Positions 13,922 to 20,944 of a DNA stretch of 49,186 nucleotides are shown here, one piece after another. The stretch spans positions 1-49,186 of IMG/VR virus record IMGVR_UViG_3300027043_000011; one strand, given 5' to 3'. The translations under genes and the position numbers were made by a program. This DNA is from a virus. The notes under the pieces were generated by a model. That model was not told the DNA's origin and searched no databases. It was given only the letters and a program-made list of their open reading frames with translations. Position 1 is the stretch's first letter; each line of letters starts with the position of its first letter.

Positions 13922-13956
13922 TTGACTTTCGGACCAAAGTGTGCTATACTACTTTG
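13922..13956 (+). promoter_or_regulatory. Promoter P6 with dyad, for the middle operon
   Basis: TTGACT (13922-13927), 17-base spacer, TATACT (13945-13950). CAAAGT (13935-13940) and ACTTTG (13951-13956) form an inverted repeat around the -10 box. No further promoter of this quality is seen before 26295, so it probably drives the whole replication region. Confidence 0.7.
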
Positions 13957-13988
13957 TTACGCTGAGAAAGGGGGCAGAAAGGTGTGTT

Positions 13989-14315
13989 ATGGACCGTTTA
14001 CCACTTCCGATAGAAATCGATGCCAAGCCGTTTGGAGCACCTCTACGTCGCTCGGCGGTAGTAGAGCTACCCCCACCGCCCACCGAGGTCGAAACCGAAC
14101 CCAGCCCCGATCTAATCGCGGCCTTAGAGGTGTCTCTCGGCGACCCGCTCCACGAACTAGCCGCCTTGCTCCGCAAGATGAACATTGAACAAATGTGGGC
14201 GTTCTGCACCGGTATCGGGCAACCCAATCTTGAACGGCCGTTGATCCAGTGGGCGAAAGCCTACATGGGCGAGAAAGTTGAGGAAAGAGTGGCCACAATG
14301 AAAAGGCGCGCATGA
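13989..14315 (+). CDS. First gene of the replication-side operon, unknown
   Basis: The ATG at 13989 is the first start downstream of P6; the longer frame would overlap the promoter. The 108-residue product has a Pro-rich N-terminal third (VVELPPPPTEVETEPSPD) and a helical C-terminal part (LIAALEVSLGDPLHELAALL, then MNIEQMWAFCTGIGQP). It may be an adaptor that binds a partner protein. The stop overlaps the next start (ATGA). Confidence 0.6.
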   Translation: MDRLPLPIEIDAKPFGAPLRRSAVVELPPPPTEVETEPSPDLIAALEVSLGDPLHELAALLRKMNIEQMWAFCTGIGQPNLERPLIQWAKAYMGEKVEERVATMKRRA

Positions 14316-14482
14316 TGGGATGGGATTTTTCAGAACCGATCGTGTGGAATGTCGAGGCTATTGTTAAAGGCAAGCTTCGAGACGATGTTTTGGCCATGCC
14401 TTGGGAAAGTTATGTTGTTTATCCTGTAGGTGTTCAAGGGTGGCACGCTGAACAGGAATATGATGCGTCTTTGGAGGAATGA
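14312..14482 (+). CDS. 56-residue small protein
   Basis: The ATG overlaps the previous stop. The product is acidic with several Trp residues (MMGWDFSEPIVWNVEAIVKG, then AMPWESYVVYPVGVQGWHAE). A small beta-rich fold is possible. It ends one base before the next ATG. No family is recognised, and its main support is the tight gene spacing. Confidence 0.5.
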   Translation: MMGWDFSEPIVWNVEAIVKGKLRDDVLAMPWESYVVYPVGVQGWHAEQEYDASLEE

Positions 14483-14483
14483 C

Positions 14484-14753
14484 ATGGAACTTCCTGACCT
14501 TCCAGACGAATGGCGGTTAAAGTCCCTCATTGAGAAGGAGGGTCTGTGGCTCGCCTATGTCTACACCGATGATTACTGGATACAGGCCACAGGCTCAACC
14601 CCACGTTTCGCTATGCTCGACGCGATACAGCGGATTGAAAACGAGGCATGGCATGAAACCCTACGCTATGTCCATCGCGAGGCTGCGTCTGGCCCCAACC
14701 TCATCAAAATTCTCAACATTCAACCCGTCTCAAAGGAGCGTAGAAGGGCATGA
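14484..14753 (+). CDS. Small protein, unknown
   Basis: The ATG at 14484 follows TTGGAGGAA inside the end of the previous gene, giving 89 residues. The middle has a beta-like stretch (GLWLAYVYTDDYWIQATGST) followed by a helix (RFAMLDAIQRIENEAW). The layout, two strands then a helix over DAIQRIE, resembles small phage proteins of unknown role. The stop overlaps the next start (ATGA). Confidence 0.55.
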   Translation: MELPDLPDEWRLKSLIEKEGLWLAYVYTDDYWIQATGSTPRFAMLDAIQRIENEAWHETLRYVHREAASGPNLIKILNIQPVSKERRRA

Positions 14754-14992
14754 CCCGCCTCAAATACGAAACCAAAGCCGGACAATTCAGCGAGGGTGAG
14801 ACTTACTCCCAACTCGTTGAATACCTTCGGCTTGCCTCTGAAGCGGCCTACGCCATAGGCCACAACTCGAAAGCTAACGATGACTGGACGCGGGGACAGG
14901 GCTTCCTTGCTGTAGGCCAGATGCTTGAGAAGACCACCAACATGGTTACAAAGCTAGCAACCCAGAAACGAGGAAAGATCATAGTGTCATGA
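14750..14992 (+). CDS. Small helical protein, unknown
   Basis: An 80-residue protein starting in an ATGA overlap. It is mostly helical (QLVEYLRLASEAAYAIGHNS, then FLAVGQMLEKTTNMVTKLAT) with a Lys-rich end. It could be a four-helix-type binding protein. The stop overlaps the next start, continuing the coupled chain. No family is recognised. Confidence 0.55.
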   Translation: MTRLKYETKAGQFSEGETYSQLVEYLRLASEAAYAIGHNSKANDDWTRGQGFLAVGQMLEKTTNMVTKLATQKRGKIIVS

Positions 14993-15210
14993 GCCACATG
15001 TTTGAAACAGGTCCGCACGACCCAGAACGACACCCACCGAGGGCAACCCGTTCGCTCCGTATGTTCTGTGGTCACTGCTCAAATATGCACATCATCTGGT
15101 ATGACGGCGACAAGGTCATATGCGAGGTAACGGTGTCTCAGGAACAACTCGCGGAGTGGGCTTGTGATCCACGCTTCGCGGCCGCAAGGAGTAGCCATGG
15201 AACCAACTGA
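14989..15210 (+). CDS. Small protein with CxxC pair
   Basis: A 73-residue frame starting in an ATGA overlap. It has His/Pro-rich N-terminal sequence and the segment MFCGHCSNMHIIWYDGD with one CxxC pair, which may bind metal with nearby His residues. The last third (EQLAEWACDPRFAAARSS) is helical. Its end overlaps the start of the helicase gene by 14 bases. Confidence 0.5.
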   Translation: MSHMFETGPHDPERHPPRATRSLRMFCGHCSNMHIIWYDGDKVICEVTVSQEQLAEWACDPRFAAARSSHGTN

Positions 15211-16630
15211 AGAACAAGTCTCAATCGTTGATCGGGCGAAGGAAAATGGCAACCTGCAAATCACGGCCTATGCCGGGACCGGGAAGTCTGCAACCCTGTC
15301 CATGATCGACTACGCCTTGCCAGTCAAGCAACGCCTCTACATTGCGTTCAATAAGCGTGTTGTAGAGGAGATGCAGAAGGTTGACCAGAAAACCGGCAAG
15401 CCGAAGGTTCGCACCACAACCGACTGCCGAACCATCAACTCAATCGGCCATCGGGTTTGGGCCAACACGATAAGTGCCAAGATCACGCTTGACCCCAAGA
15501 AAACCCTCAGCCTTTTCAAAGCCTATGCCGATACTCGTTCAAAGGACACTCAGGCCCTCCTTTGGGAGTATTACGATGACGTGAAAACCGCCGTTGATCT
15601 CGCGAAAGCCTTTGGTTTCATCCCCGAAGGTGTGAGGTCATGGGAGAAACGTTTAATGGACGAGGACGAGTTCTTCGATTGTCTCGAAGACGGCCTTTCC
15701 CCTGTCACTGCCGCCGCAGTTGATACTATCCTTCGCGCCTCGATCGACCAAGCGTATAAGGGCAACCTGGACTTCAACGATCAACTCTACATGCCCACGC
15801 TGTTTGGTGGTGCCTTCCCCCGCTACCCCCTCGTTATGGTTGACGAAGACCAAGACCTTTCCCCAATCAATCACGAAATGGTGCGGAAGCTCGTCAAAGG
15901 CAACCGTCTGATCGCGGTTGGCGATCCTTACCAATCAATCTATGGTTTCAGAGGAGCGATGCGTGACGGCATGGCACGACAACTCATGGCCCACGAAATG
16001 GACACACGAAGACTTTCAGTGTCCTTCCGATGTCCCTCCGCCATCGTGGAAAACGCTCGCTGGCGAGCCCCAGGCTTTCAGGCACTTAACTCAGGAGGTG
16101 TCGTTCGAACGCTTACGTCTTTGGGAACAGGAGAGATTGCTGAAAATAGCGCGATCATATGCCGAAACAATGCGCCTCTCTTTCGATGCGCTATACGTCT
16201 CCTGTCTGCTGGACGGTCTGTGTCAATGGCAGGAACAGATATTGGGCCAAAACTACTTGGAATCCTTAAGCGTTTTGGGGACGAGAGTATGGAGCGACCC
16301 TCAGTTCTCAGCGCCATTGAAAGCTGGGAAGTTAAACGAAGCGATTCTAAAACGTCGGCTGACACTGCGGACTGCCTCCGCGTCTTCGCGAACCTCGGAT
16401 CGACCCTTGGTGCGGCTATTGCTCATGTTGAGCATCTGTTTCGACAGAATGGCCGCATTCACCTCACGACAGGCCATAAGGCTAAGGGCCTTGAATGGGA
16501 ACACGTATACCATCTCGACCCATGGAGATTGGGTGGAGAAGAACAGGATTTGAATTTGCGGTACGTTATCCAGACACGTAGCGCGAATGAGTACACTGAA
16601 ATTGATCTGGACGGAGTTTATATATCATGA
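15197..16630 (+). CDS. UvrD/Rep-like superfamily 1 DNA helicase
   Basis: The ATG at 15197 follows AAGGA; 477 residues. Helicase motifs are visible in order: Q-like region (MEPTEEQVSIVDRAK), motif I AYAGTGKSA (residues 24-32), motif II MVDEDQDLSP (about residue 216), motif III VGDPYQSIYGFRGA, motif V LTTGHKAKGLEWEHVYHL and motif VI RYVIQTRSANEY. It should unwind DNA 3' to 5' using ATP, acting in replication or recombination. It is shorter than UvrD because the inserted subdomains are small. In motif VI the usual VAxTRA reads VIQTRSA. Confidence 0.88.
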   Translation: MEPTEEQVSIVDRAKENGNLQITAYAGTGKSATLSMIDYALPVKQRLYIAFNKRVVEEMQKVDQKTGKPKVRTTTDCRTINSIGHRVWANTISAKITLDPKKTLSLFKAYADTRSKDTQALLWEYYDDVKTAVDLAKAFGFIPEGVRSWEKRLMDEDEFFDCLEDGLSPVTAAAVDTILRASIDQAYKGNLDFNDQLYMPTLFGGAFPRYPLVMVDEDQDLSPINHEMVRKLVKGNRLIAVGDPYQSIYGFRGAMRDGMARQLMAHEMDTRRLSVSFRCPSAIVENARWRAPGFQALNSGGVVRTLTSLGTGEIAENSAIICRNNAPLFRCAIRLLSAGRSVSMAGTDIGPKLLGILKRFGDESMERPSVLSAIESWEVKRSDSKTSADTADCLRVFANLGSTLGAAIAHVEHLFRQNGRIHLTTGHKAKGLEWEHVYHLDPWRLGGEEQDLNLRYVIQTRSANEYTEIDLDGVYIS

Positions 16631-16752
16631 TCAATGACGACCCCGAAGACGACTACATGGACGTGGAAGGTGTTGACCCATGCGTGAGCTTATCAAGAAA
16701 ATCATCGCTTGGTGGAACTCTGGTTGGGAGAAAGGACTCTGGCCATGACTGA
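16627..16752 (+). CDS. 41-residue acidic/basic peptide, uncertain
   Basis: The ATG overlaps the helicase stop (ATGA), the typical coupling here. The first half is very acidic (MINDDPEDDYMDVEGVDP) and the second half Ser- and Gly-rich. It overlaps a 22-residue frame in another phase that starts at 16680, so only one may be functional. Confidence 0.35.
   Translation: MINDDPEDDYMDVEGVDPCVSLSRKSSLGGTLVGRKDSGHD
16680..16748 (+). CDS. 22-residue basic amphipathic peptide, uncertain
   Basis: This ATG frame follows GGAAGG and reads MRELIKKIIAWWNSGWEKGL before its stop. It is a strikingly amphipathic, Trp-rich peptide. Its TGA overlaps the next ATG at 16745 in the common ATGA style. It lies within another possible frame, so confidence is low. 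Confidence 0.35.
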   Translation: MRELIKKIIAWWNSGWEKGLWP

Positions 16753-17026
16753 TGAGCCTCCTTCACAGATGTTCCTCGGCTACCAGAACCGCGAGGAACT
16801 TGCGCAGCGCGCCTTGGACTCTGGTATGAGTCAAGTCGAAGCGGGCGAGTACGCTGAACTGGCAACCACCCGATGCATAGATGCAACACCAACCGACTTC
16901 GCTCAACTCCTCTTCCGCGCCGGCTACTTTGATCCCAACGACTTCCTGCGCGATCTGGTGCCCGGTCAGCAAGATGCAATGCCCGCACAAGAGGGGCCCC
17001 GAAATGAAACCAGAGTGGAAAGCTGA
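16745..17026 (+). CDS. Small protein, unknown
   Basis: The ATG at 16745 follows AAAGGA and is coupled to the 22-residue frame. The 93-residue product is acidic and helical, with Tyr and Phe residues (YQNREELAQRALDSGMSQVE, then FAQLLFRAGYFDPNDFLRD). The first part could be a small UBA- or SAP-like helical bundle, but no firm family. It overlaps the MazG-like gene by 23 bases. Confidence 0.5.
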   Translation: MTDEPPSQMFLGYQNREELAQRALDSGMSQVEAGEYAELATTRCIDATPTDFAQLLFRAGYFDPNDFLRDLVPGQQDAMPAQEGPRNETRVES

Positions 17027-17333
17027 AATCCTGCGTATCCACGAGCAGGCCATCAAAAAGACCGGTATTCGTCCGTGGACATACGAGGATATCCGTTTCC
17101 TTGCGTTGGCGCTGTGCGGCGAAGCCGGCGAACTGGCCAACATGCTCAAGAAGCACTGGCGCGGCGATGCTGTGCCGTTGCCTGAAGTCGATCCGGCAGT
17201 GCATGCCGAGCTGGCCGACATTCGGGTCTATCTGGAGCTGCTGGCCACAGCGTTGCACTGTGATCTGGACGAAGCTGTACAGACCAAGTTGCCGCACATC
17301 CGGCGCAAGTTTCTTCTTTCGGAGCCGAAATGA
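17004..17333 (+). CDS. MazG-like nucleotide pyrophosphohydrolase
   Basis: The ATG at 17004 gives 109 residues (MKPEWKAEILRIHEQ). The all-alpha NTP-PPase core is recognisable: LALALCGEAGELANMLKKH supplies the first acidic motif (Glu-x-x-Glu type), and HAELADIRVYLELLA supplies the second (Glu-x-x-Asp). These residues bind magnesium and cleave nucleoside triphosphates to monophosphates and pyrophosphate. In phages such enzymes clean the dNTP pool or lower alarmones. The single-domain size fits dimeric MazG-like or dCTPase-type enzymes. Its DNA is noticeably GC-rich compared with neighbours. Confidence 0.8.
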   Translation: MKPEWKAEILRIHEQAIKKTGIRPWTYEDIRFLALALCGEAGELANMLKKHWRGDAVPLPEVDPAVHAELADIRVYLELLATALHCDLDEAVQTKLPHIRRKFLLSEPK

Positions 17334-17386
17334 ACAGCTCCGACCAGCAGGCGCAGTATGTCCTGCGCTGGGTTAAATCCAACTAG
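17330..17386 (+). CDS. 18-residue leader-like peptide, uncertain
   Basis: The ATG overlaps the MazG-like stop and the frame ends at a TAG lying on the edge of the palindrome at 17385. It reads MNSSDQQAQYVLRWVKSN. It may be a tiny gene or a chance frame; position before a hairpin and a new ribosome site could make it a leader peptide. Confidence 0.3.
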   Translation: MNSSDQQAQYVLRWVKSN

Positions 17387-17400
17387 GGATCGCGATCCCT
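17385..17400. other. 16-base perfect palindrome between genes
   Basis: AGGGATCGCGATCCCT is a perfect self-complementary site. It lies between the MazG-like gene and the ribosome site (GGAGTGATAAGG) of the next gene. Without a loop it is more like a protein-binding site or a weak 3'-end hairpin than a terminator. Confidence 0.5.
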
Positions 17401-17421
17401 CATACAACTGGAGTGATAAGG

Positions 17422-17772
17422 ATGATTTTCTCCTGGATACGACGAAACCTCGATCTCGACGGTGATAGGGAGTTTCTCGATGAGCAGATCGTAGCGCTTT
17501 GGGGTGAGGTCCATGAGCTCAACAAACGGCTTGCGATCCAGAACCAGGCAATGGGTCGCATTATTGCCAAGCTCGATCCAATGTTCGTCAAGCCCGAGGT
17601 TCCACCGACCTCCGTAGAGTATCGAACATCAGAGGAGTTGAAGCAAGCGCAGGCAGACTATGCCAAGCGCTTGGAGGAATCTAACCGTCTCGGTGAGGAG
17701 GCCATCAATCGCATCGTCGCAGAACATGACGCAAGGAGCAAACATGGTTCCGGTTCGCAAGGAACTTACTGA
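17422..17772 (+). CDS. Coiled-coil protein with amphipathic N terminus
   Basis: I use the ATG at 17422 (MIFSWIRRNLDLDGDREFLD), 116 residues; a GTG lies nine bases upstream. A basic amphipathic start may touch the membrane. Residues 20-50 and 70-105 are heptad-like (EVHELNKRLAIQNQAMGRII, and EELKQAQADYAKRLEESNRL). It probably oligomerises through these helices. The gene overlaps the next by 29 bases. Confidence 0.55.
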   Translation: MIFSWIRRNLDLDGDREFLDEQIVALWGEVHELNKRLAIQNQAMGRIIAKLDPMFVKPEVPPTSVEYRTSEELKQAQADYAKRLEESNRLGEEAINRIVAEHDARSKHGSGSQGTY

Positions 17773-17926
17773 TATCGAAGCGACCGTCTGTGGACAAACC
17801 GAAAAGGCCATCCGGCTCTTCGACGGTAAGGTAACGGAATGGGTGCCTAAGCAGTTCGTTGAAGACAACGGCGATGGCACCTTCACAATACCTGTTTGGC
17901 TAGCCCAAGAGAAAGGATTCATTTAA
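17744..17926 (+). CDS. 60-residue small protein
   Basis: The ATG at 17744 follows CAAGGAG. The product begins MVPVRKELTDIEATVCGQT and appears to be a small beta-rich domain (KAIRLFDGKVTEWVPKQFVE, then DGTFTIPVWLAQEKGFI). This strand pattern resembles short phage proteins that bind nucleic acid or nucleotides, but no family is certain. Its stop and the next start share a base (TAATG). Confidence 0.6.
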   Translation: MVPVRKELTDIEATVCGQTEKAIRLFDGKVTEWVPKQFVEDNGDGTFTIPVWLAQEKGFI

Positions 17927-18297
17927 TGGCAGTCTCGATCGATCGCGCCGCATACGCGACTGAGTATGAAATCTTCGATCGAGCCCTTGCTTCAGAGCGC
18001 GGCATACTGGTCTATCGCGAGTCGGAGGCAAAGTGTTTCGATCTTCGCTTCCGACTCAACAAGGCCCGCCAGCTAGATCGCGAGCTTAACCGCCGCATTT
18101 ACCGAGACGATCCGTTGCACCCAATGTACGGGCGGTCTGAATACTCAGCGATCGTTATTAGGATCGAGTACAACGTGGCGGGTGATAGATGGTACTGTCG
18201 GCTGGAGAAGGCAATCATCGAAGACGTTGAGATAGAGGACATCCCACCTCCAGGCACGGAGGAAGAACCTGATGAAATGGACCAGACAGCAGATTGA
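17926..18297 (+). CDS. Small acidic-tailed protein, unknown
   Basis: The ATG at 17926 shares a base with the previous stop, giving 123 residues. An N-terminal helical part is rich in Arg and Glu (DRALASERGILVYRESEAK, then RLNKARQLDRELNRRIYRDD). A beta part follows (YSAIVIRIEYNVAGDRWYCR), and an acidic C-terminal tail (EDVEIEDIPPPGTEEEPDE). An acidic tail is common among phage single-strand DNA or partner-binding proteins. It overlaps the next gene by 26 bases. Confidence 0.55.
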   Translation: MAVSIDRAAYATEYEIFDRALASERGILVYRESEAKCFDLRFRLNKARQLDRELNRRIYRDDPLHPMYGRSEYSAIVIRIEYNVAGDRWYCRLEKAIIEDVEIEDIPPPGTEEEPDEMDQTAD

Positions 18298-18511
18298 GGA
18301 CATTTGGAAAGAAGCCGAGGGCCAGTCGGTTGGTGTAGCCGTTCAAACCGACTCTCCCGTCCAAGTCCTCAACGATCTAGTCGAGGTACGCCTCGACCTT
18401 AACCGTCCGGAGTTGTACCAATTCACCATCCACGTCTCGCTCGATAGGGTTTGGGTGCTTCGGGGCCGAGCGGTTAAGACGGATGGTGAGTATGAACCAA
18501 TGGAGGAGTGA
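18272..18511 (+). CDS. Small protein, unknown
   Basis: A 79-residue protein that starts MKWTRQQIEDIWKEAEGQSV inside the end of the previous gene. A helix is followed by beta-like sequence (LNDLVEVRLDLNRPELYQFT, then DRVWVLRGRAVKTDG). No family is recognised. It ends three bases before the next small membrane peptide. Confidence 0.5.
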   Translation: MKWTRQQIEDIWKEAEGQSVGVAVQTDSPVQVLNDLVEVRLDLNRPELYQFTIHVSLDRVWVLRGRAVKTDGEYEPMEE

Positions 18512-18513
18512 AT

Positions 18514-18606
18514 ATGTTTTGGATTATTATTGGTGTGTGTGTGTGTGTGTTATTCTTGTACTGGTGGGGCTTAGTGAAATTGACAATGTACGAGGATGAC
18601 GTATGA
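18514..18606 (+). CDS. 30-residue membrane peptide built on a TG repeat
   Basis: The ATG at 18514 follows GGAGG. The product is a single hydrophobic span (MFWIIIGVCVCVLFLYWWGL) and a short acidic tail. The VCVCV part is encoded by a (GT)n tract of about eight repeats at 18533-18549, a slippage-prone sequence. Its stop overlaps the next start (ATGA). It resembles small phage inner-membrane peptides; the role is unknown. Confidence 0.55.
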   Translation: MFWIIIGVCVCVLFLYWWGLVKLTMYEDDV

Positions 18607-18809
18607 AAGAAGACCCCGTTATCGAAGCGCTGAACCGTGCGCCACAGGACGTAACCGAAGACGATATGGTGAAGATCATCACGTTCCTTCGGCAGTCTCG
18701 CGCTAGCATCCAATCCGGCGTTAAGCCCAAGAAAGAGGGCTCTGACGTCGATCTCGTCAAGGTTCTTGGGATCAAACCCGAAACCGGCAAGATAACACGA
18801 AGAGGCTAA
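18603..18809 (+). CDS. Small protein, unknown
   Basis: A 68-residue protein coupled to the membrane peptide by ATGA. It begins MKEDPVIEALNRAPQDVTED and contains a helix (DDMVKIITFLRQSRASIQSG) and a Lys-rich middle. The pattern of a short helical start followed by KPKKEG is common in small phage proteins found beside recombination genes. No function can be assigned. Confidence 0.55.
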   Translation: MKEDPVIEALNRAPQDVTEDDMVKIITFLRQSRASIQSGVKPKKEGSDVDLVKVLGIKPETGKITRRG

Positions 18810-18810
18810 A

Positions 18811-19050
18811 ATGGAAGATACTGTGCTTGAGGGATCAAAGATCGAAGTGCTCGTTCAAATGGCTATAACCATGAGCAAAACTCCACTTGAGGGGTTTTGC
18901 TTAATCACAATGGCGGCTAAGATGTTTGCTGAACGTTATAAAAGGGACCAAGCTGACATGGAAAAATTAACCCTGGTAATGAAGGAGATAATGGAAAATT
19001 ACGAGGCCGTCTTTGTTTCGAGGTCAAGTGAGAGCAATGAAAAGCACTGA
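18811..19050 (+). CDS. Small helical protein, unknown
   Basis: A 79-residue, mostly helical protein (KIEVLVQMAITMSKTPLEGF, then KMFAERYKRDQADMEKLTLV). Its codon use is more AT-rich than the genes on either side, which may indicate separate acquisition. The end overlaps the nuclease gene by 14 bases. No family is recognised. Confidence 0.5.
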   Translation: MEDTVLEGSKIEVLVQMAITMSKTPLEGFCLITMAAKMFAERYKRDQADMEKLTLVMKEIMENYEAVFVSRSSESNEKH

Positions 19051-19981
19051 AGGCTTCATTGAAGGTACTCAAATCCGCTGGGCTTGGGATGCAACCTGCA
19101 TCTCAGCCTTCAAACGATGCCCTCGATACTATCAATATCGGTATATCTTGGGCTGGACTGGTGACAGTGGTATCCACATTCGCTGGGGCAACGAGTTTCA
19201 CAAGGGGCTGGAGGATTACGACCGTCACCTCGCAAGAGGTCACTCTCATGTCCAAGCTTTACACTTCACCCTTCGAAGCACTTTGGAACGTATCAAGAAT
19301 TGGGAACCAGAGCCCCAGACAAAGAGCGAGGAGGTCAAGAGCAAGCCTAATCTTATTAAGTGTATCGAGTGGTATATCGATCATTACCACCCGGACCCGG
19401 CGCAGACGTACATCCTACAAAATGGCGATCCTGCGGTTGAACTCAACTTCAACTTCCCTTTGAGTTTCGGGCCAAACTTAGGACTGCACAATGAGGAACC
19501 AGGGCAGCCTTACCATCTTTGTGGTTATCTGGATAGGGTCGTTAACTATAATGACGATCTCTATGTCATGGACCGGAAAACTACAAGCTCTACTCCTGGG
19601 TCGTACTATTTCGACAAGTTCGACCTCGATGACCAAATGTCAGCTTACAACTTGGCCGCCAAGGTCCTGCTCAAGAGCCCGATCCGTGGAGTAATCGTCG
19701 ATGCAATGCAGGTTTCGACCCAGGCACCGAAACCTGTTCGGTCTTTCACCTATCGCACCGAAGAGCAACTCGAAGAGTGGCTTGAAGAGCTTCAAATCTG
19801 GCTTCGTCAGGCCGAGGTCTACGCCCTCGAAGACTATTGGCCTATGAACCTAACTTCGTGTGACAAGTATGGAGGATGTGAATTCAGGAAGATTTGCTCG
19901 AAATCCCCAAGCGTTCGCAATCGCTTCCTTCATGGAGAGATGAAAAGGGAGGAACTATGGAACCCATTGAATCCCCGTTAG
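19037..19981 (+). CDS. PD-(D/E)XK nuclease, Cas4/RecB-like
   Basis: The ATG at 19037 (MKSTEGFIEGTQIRWAWD) gives 314 residues. The fold signature is complete: an N-terminal CISAFKRCPRYYQYRY segment typical of the family, a helix ending in WGNEFHKGLEDYDRHL, the catalytic LYVMDRKTTSS strand, and a following Gln motif (DDQMSAYNLAAKVLL). The C-terminal cysteines (CDKYGGCEFRKIC), with the first N-terminal Cys, suggest an iron-sulfur cluster as in Cas4 and AddB. It should degrade DNA ends and act with the ATPase and SSB-like protein downstream in recombination. Confidence 0.83.
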   Translation: MKSTEGFIEGTQIRWAWDATCISAFKRCPRYYQYRYILGWTGDSGIHIRWGNEFHKGLEDYDRHLARGHSHVQALHFTLRSTLERIKNWEPEPQTKSEEVKSKPNLIKCIEWYIDHYHPDPAQTYILQNGDPAVELNFNFPLSFGPNLGLHNEEPGQPYHLCGYLDRVVNYNDDLYVMDRKTTSSTPGSYYFDKFDLDDQMSAYNLAAKVLLKSPIRGVIVDAMQVSTQAPKPVRSFTYRTEEQLEEWLEELQIWLRQAEVYALEDYWPMNLTSCDKYGGCEFRKICSKSPSVRNRFLHGEMKREELWNPLNPR

Positions 19982-20151
19982 GAATAAGTCTACTATATGT
20001 GGTAAAAAAGGCAACATATGCCTTTGATGGCAGTTTGGTGGTTGATCTTGGTAGCGGTAGCATTAGCTTCGAGATTCCAGATGGCTTCTATGTGGAACCT
20101 AATGCTAAAGTTCGCTTGATATTGGAGATAACGAATAATGCCAAGCCTTGA
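19957..20151 (+). CDS. Small protein between nuclease and recombinase
   Basis: The ATG at 19957 follows GGGAGGAA within the end of the nuclease gene; 64 residues. The chain is beta-like (LLYVVKKATYAFDGSLVVD, then SISFEIPDGFYVEPNAKVRL). It may be a small barrel. It overlaps the ATPase gene by 14 bases. No family is recognised. Confidence 0.5.
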   Translation: MEPIESPLGISLLYVVKKATYAFDGSLVVDLGSGSISFEIPDGFYVEPNAKVRLILEITNNAKP

Positions 20152-20944
20152 AGACCACCAATCCCGCGACTTCACCAAGCTCCTCGTCATCGGAGACAGC
20201 AAAACCGGCAAAACCGGAAGCCTAGCCAGTCTAGCTCTTGCTGGCTACAAACTCCGCATCCTCGACTACGACAACGGACTCGACATTCTACGTCAAGCCA
20301 TCAGTCGAGTCGATAAGTCTAAGCTTGCGAACGTCGACTACCGCACCCTACGCGATAAGCGCGTTTGGATCAACAACGAGTCCGTGATCAAAGGCACGCC
20401 GACTGCCTTCGCCAATGGGCTCAAGATGCTCGATCGATGGAAGTATAAGAAAGATGACAAAGAAATCGACCTTGGAGTCCCAGCTGAGTGGGGGCCAGAT
20501 ACAATCTGCGTCATCGACTCTCTCACCTTCATGTCCGACGCCGCCTTCGATCATCGCGAGCCGCTTACGCCACGCGGCAAATCTGGCGATTACGACATGC
20601 GAGCCGTCTATGGCGACTCGCAAGACGCGATTGAGAACATGCTGGCACTTCTGACAGGCGAGACGTTCCGCACGAACCTGATCGTGATCGCTCACGTCAA
20701 TTATCAAGACAACATGGATGGCACGAAGAAAGGCTATCCAGTTTCTGTAGGGCAGAAGCTATCGCCGAAGATTCCGACCTACTTCAACAACTACGTCCGG
20801 TTCACAAGAAAAGGAGGTGTACCAAAGATCGAGACCAAATCATCGCCAATGTTTGATCTCGCCAATGCCAAGCCGTTCGATCTCGACAAGGACTTCAACA
20901 TCGAAGATGGCATGGCCAAGATATTCGAGGCACTACGCACATGA
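20138..20944 (+). CDS. RecA-fold ATPase, Sak4-like recombinase
   Basis: A 268-residue AAA/RecA-type ATPase. Walker A is GDSKTGKT (residues 19-26), Walker B is TICVIDSLTF (about residues 123-132), and a later strand reads NLIVIAHVNYQ with a sensor-like His. Size, motifs and the neighbouring nuclease and SSB-like genes match the phage Sak4 group of single-strand annealing or RecA-like recombinases. It would bind single-stranded DNA and promote annealing or strand exchange. It differs from RecA in being core-only. Confidence 0.78.
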   Translation: MPSLEDHQSRDFTKLLVIGDSKTGKTGSLASLALAGYKLRILDYDNGLDILRQAISRVDKSKLANVDYRTLRDKRVWINNESVIKGTPTAFANGLKMLDRWKYKKDDKEIDLGVPAEWGPDTICVIDSLTFMSDAAFDHREPLTPRGKSGDYDMRAVYGDSQDAIENMLALLTGETFRTNLIVIAHVNYQDNMDGTKKGYPVSVGQKLSPKIPTYFNNYVRFTRKGGVPKIETKSSPMFDLANAKPFDLDKDFNIEDGMAKIFEALRT

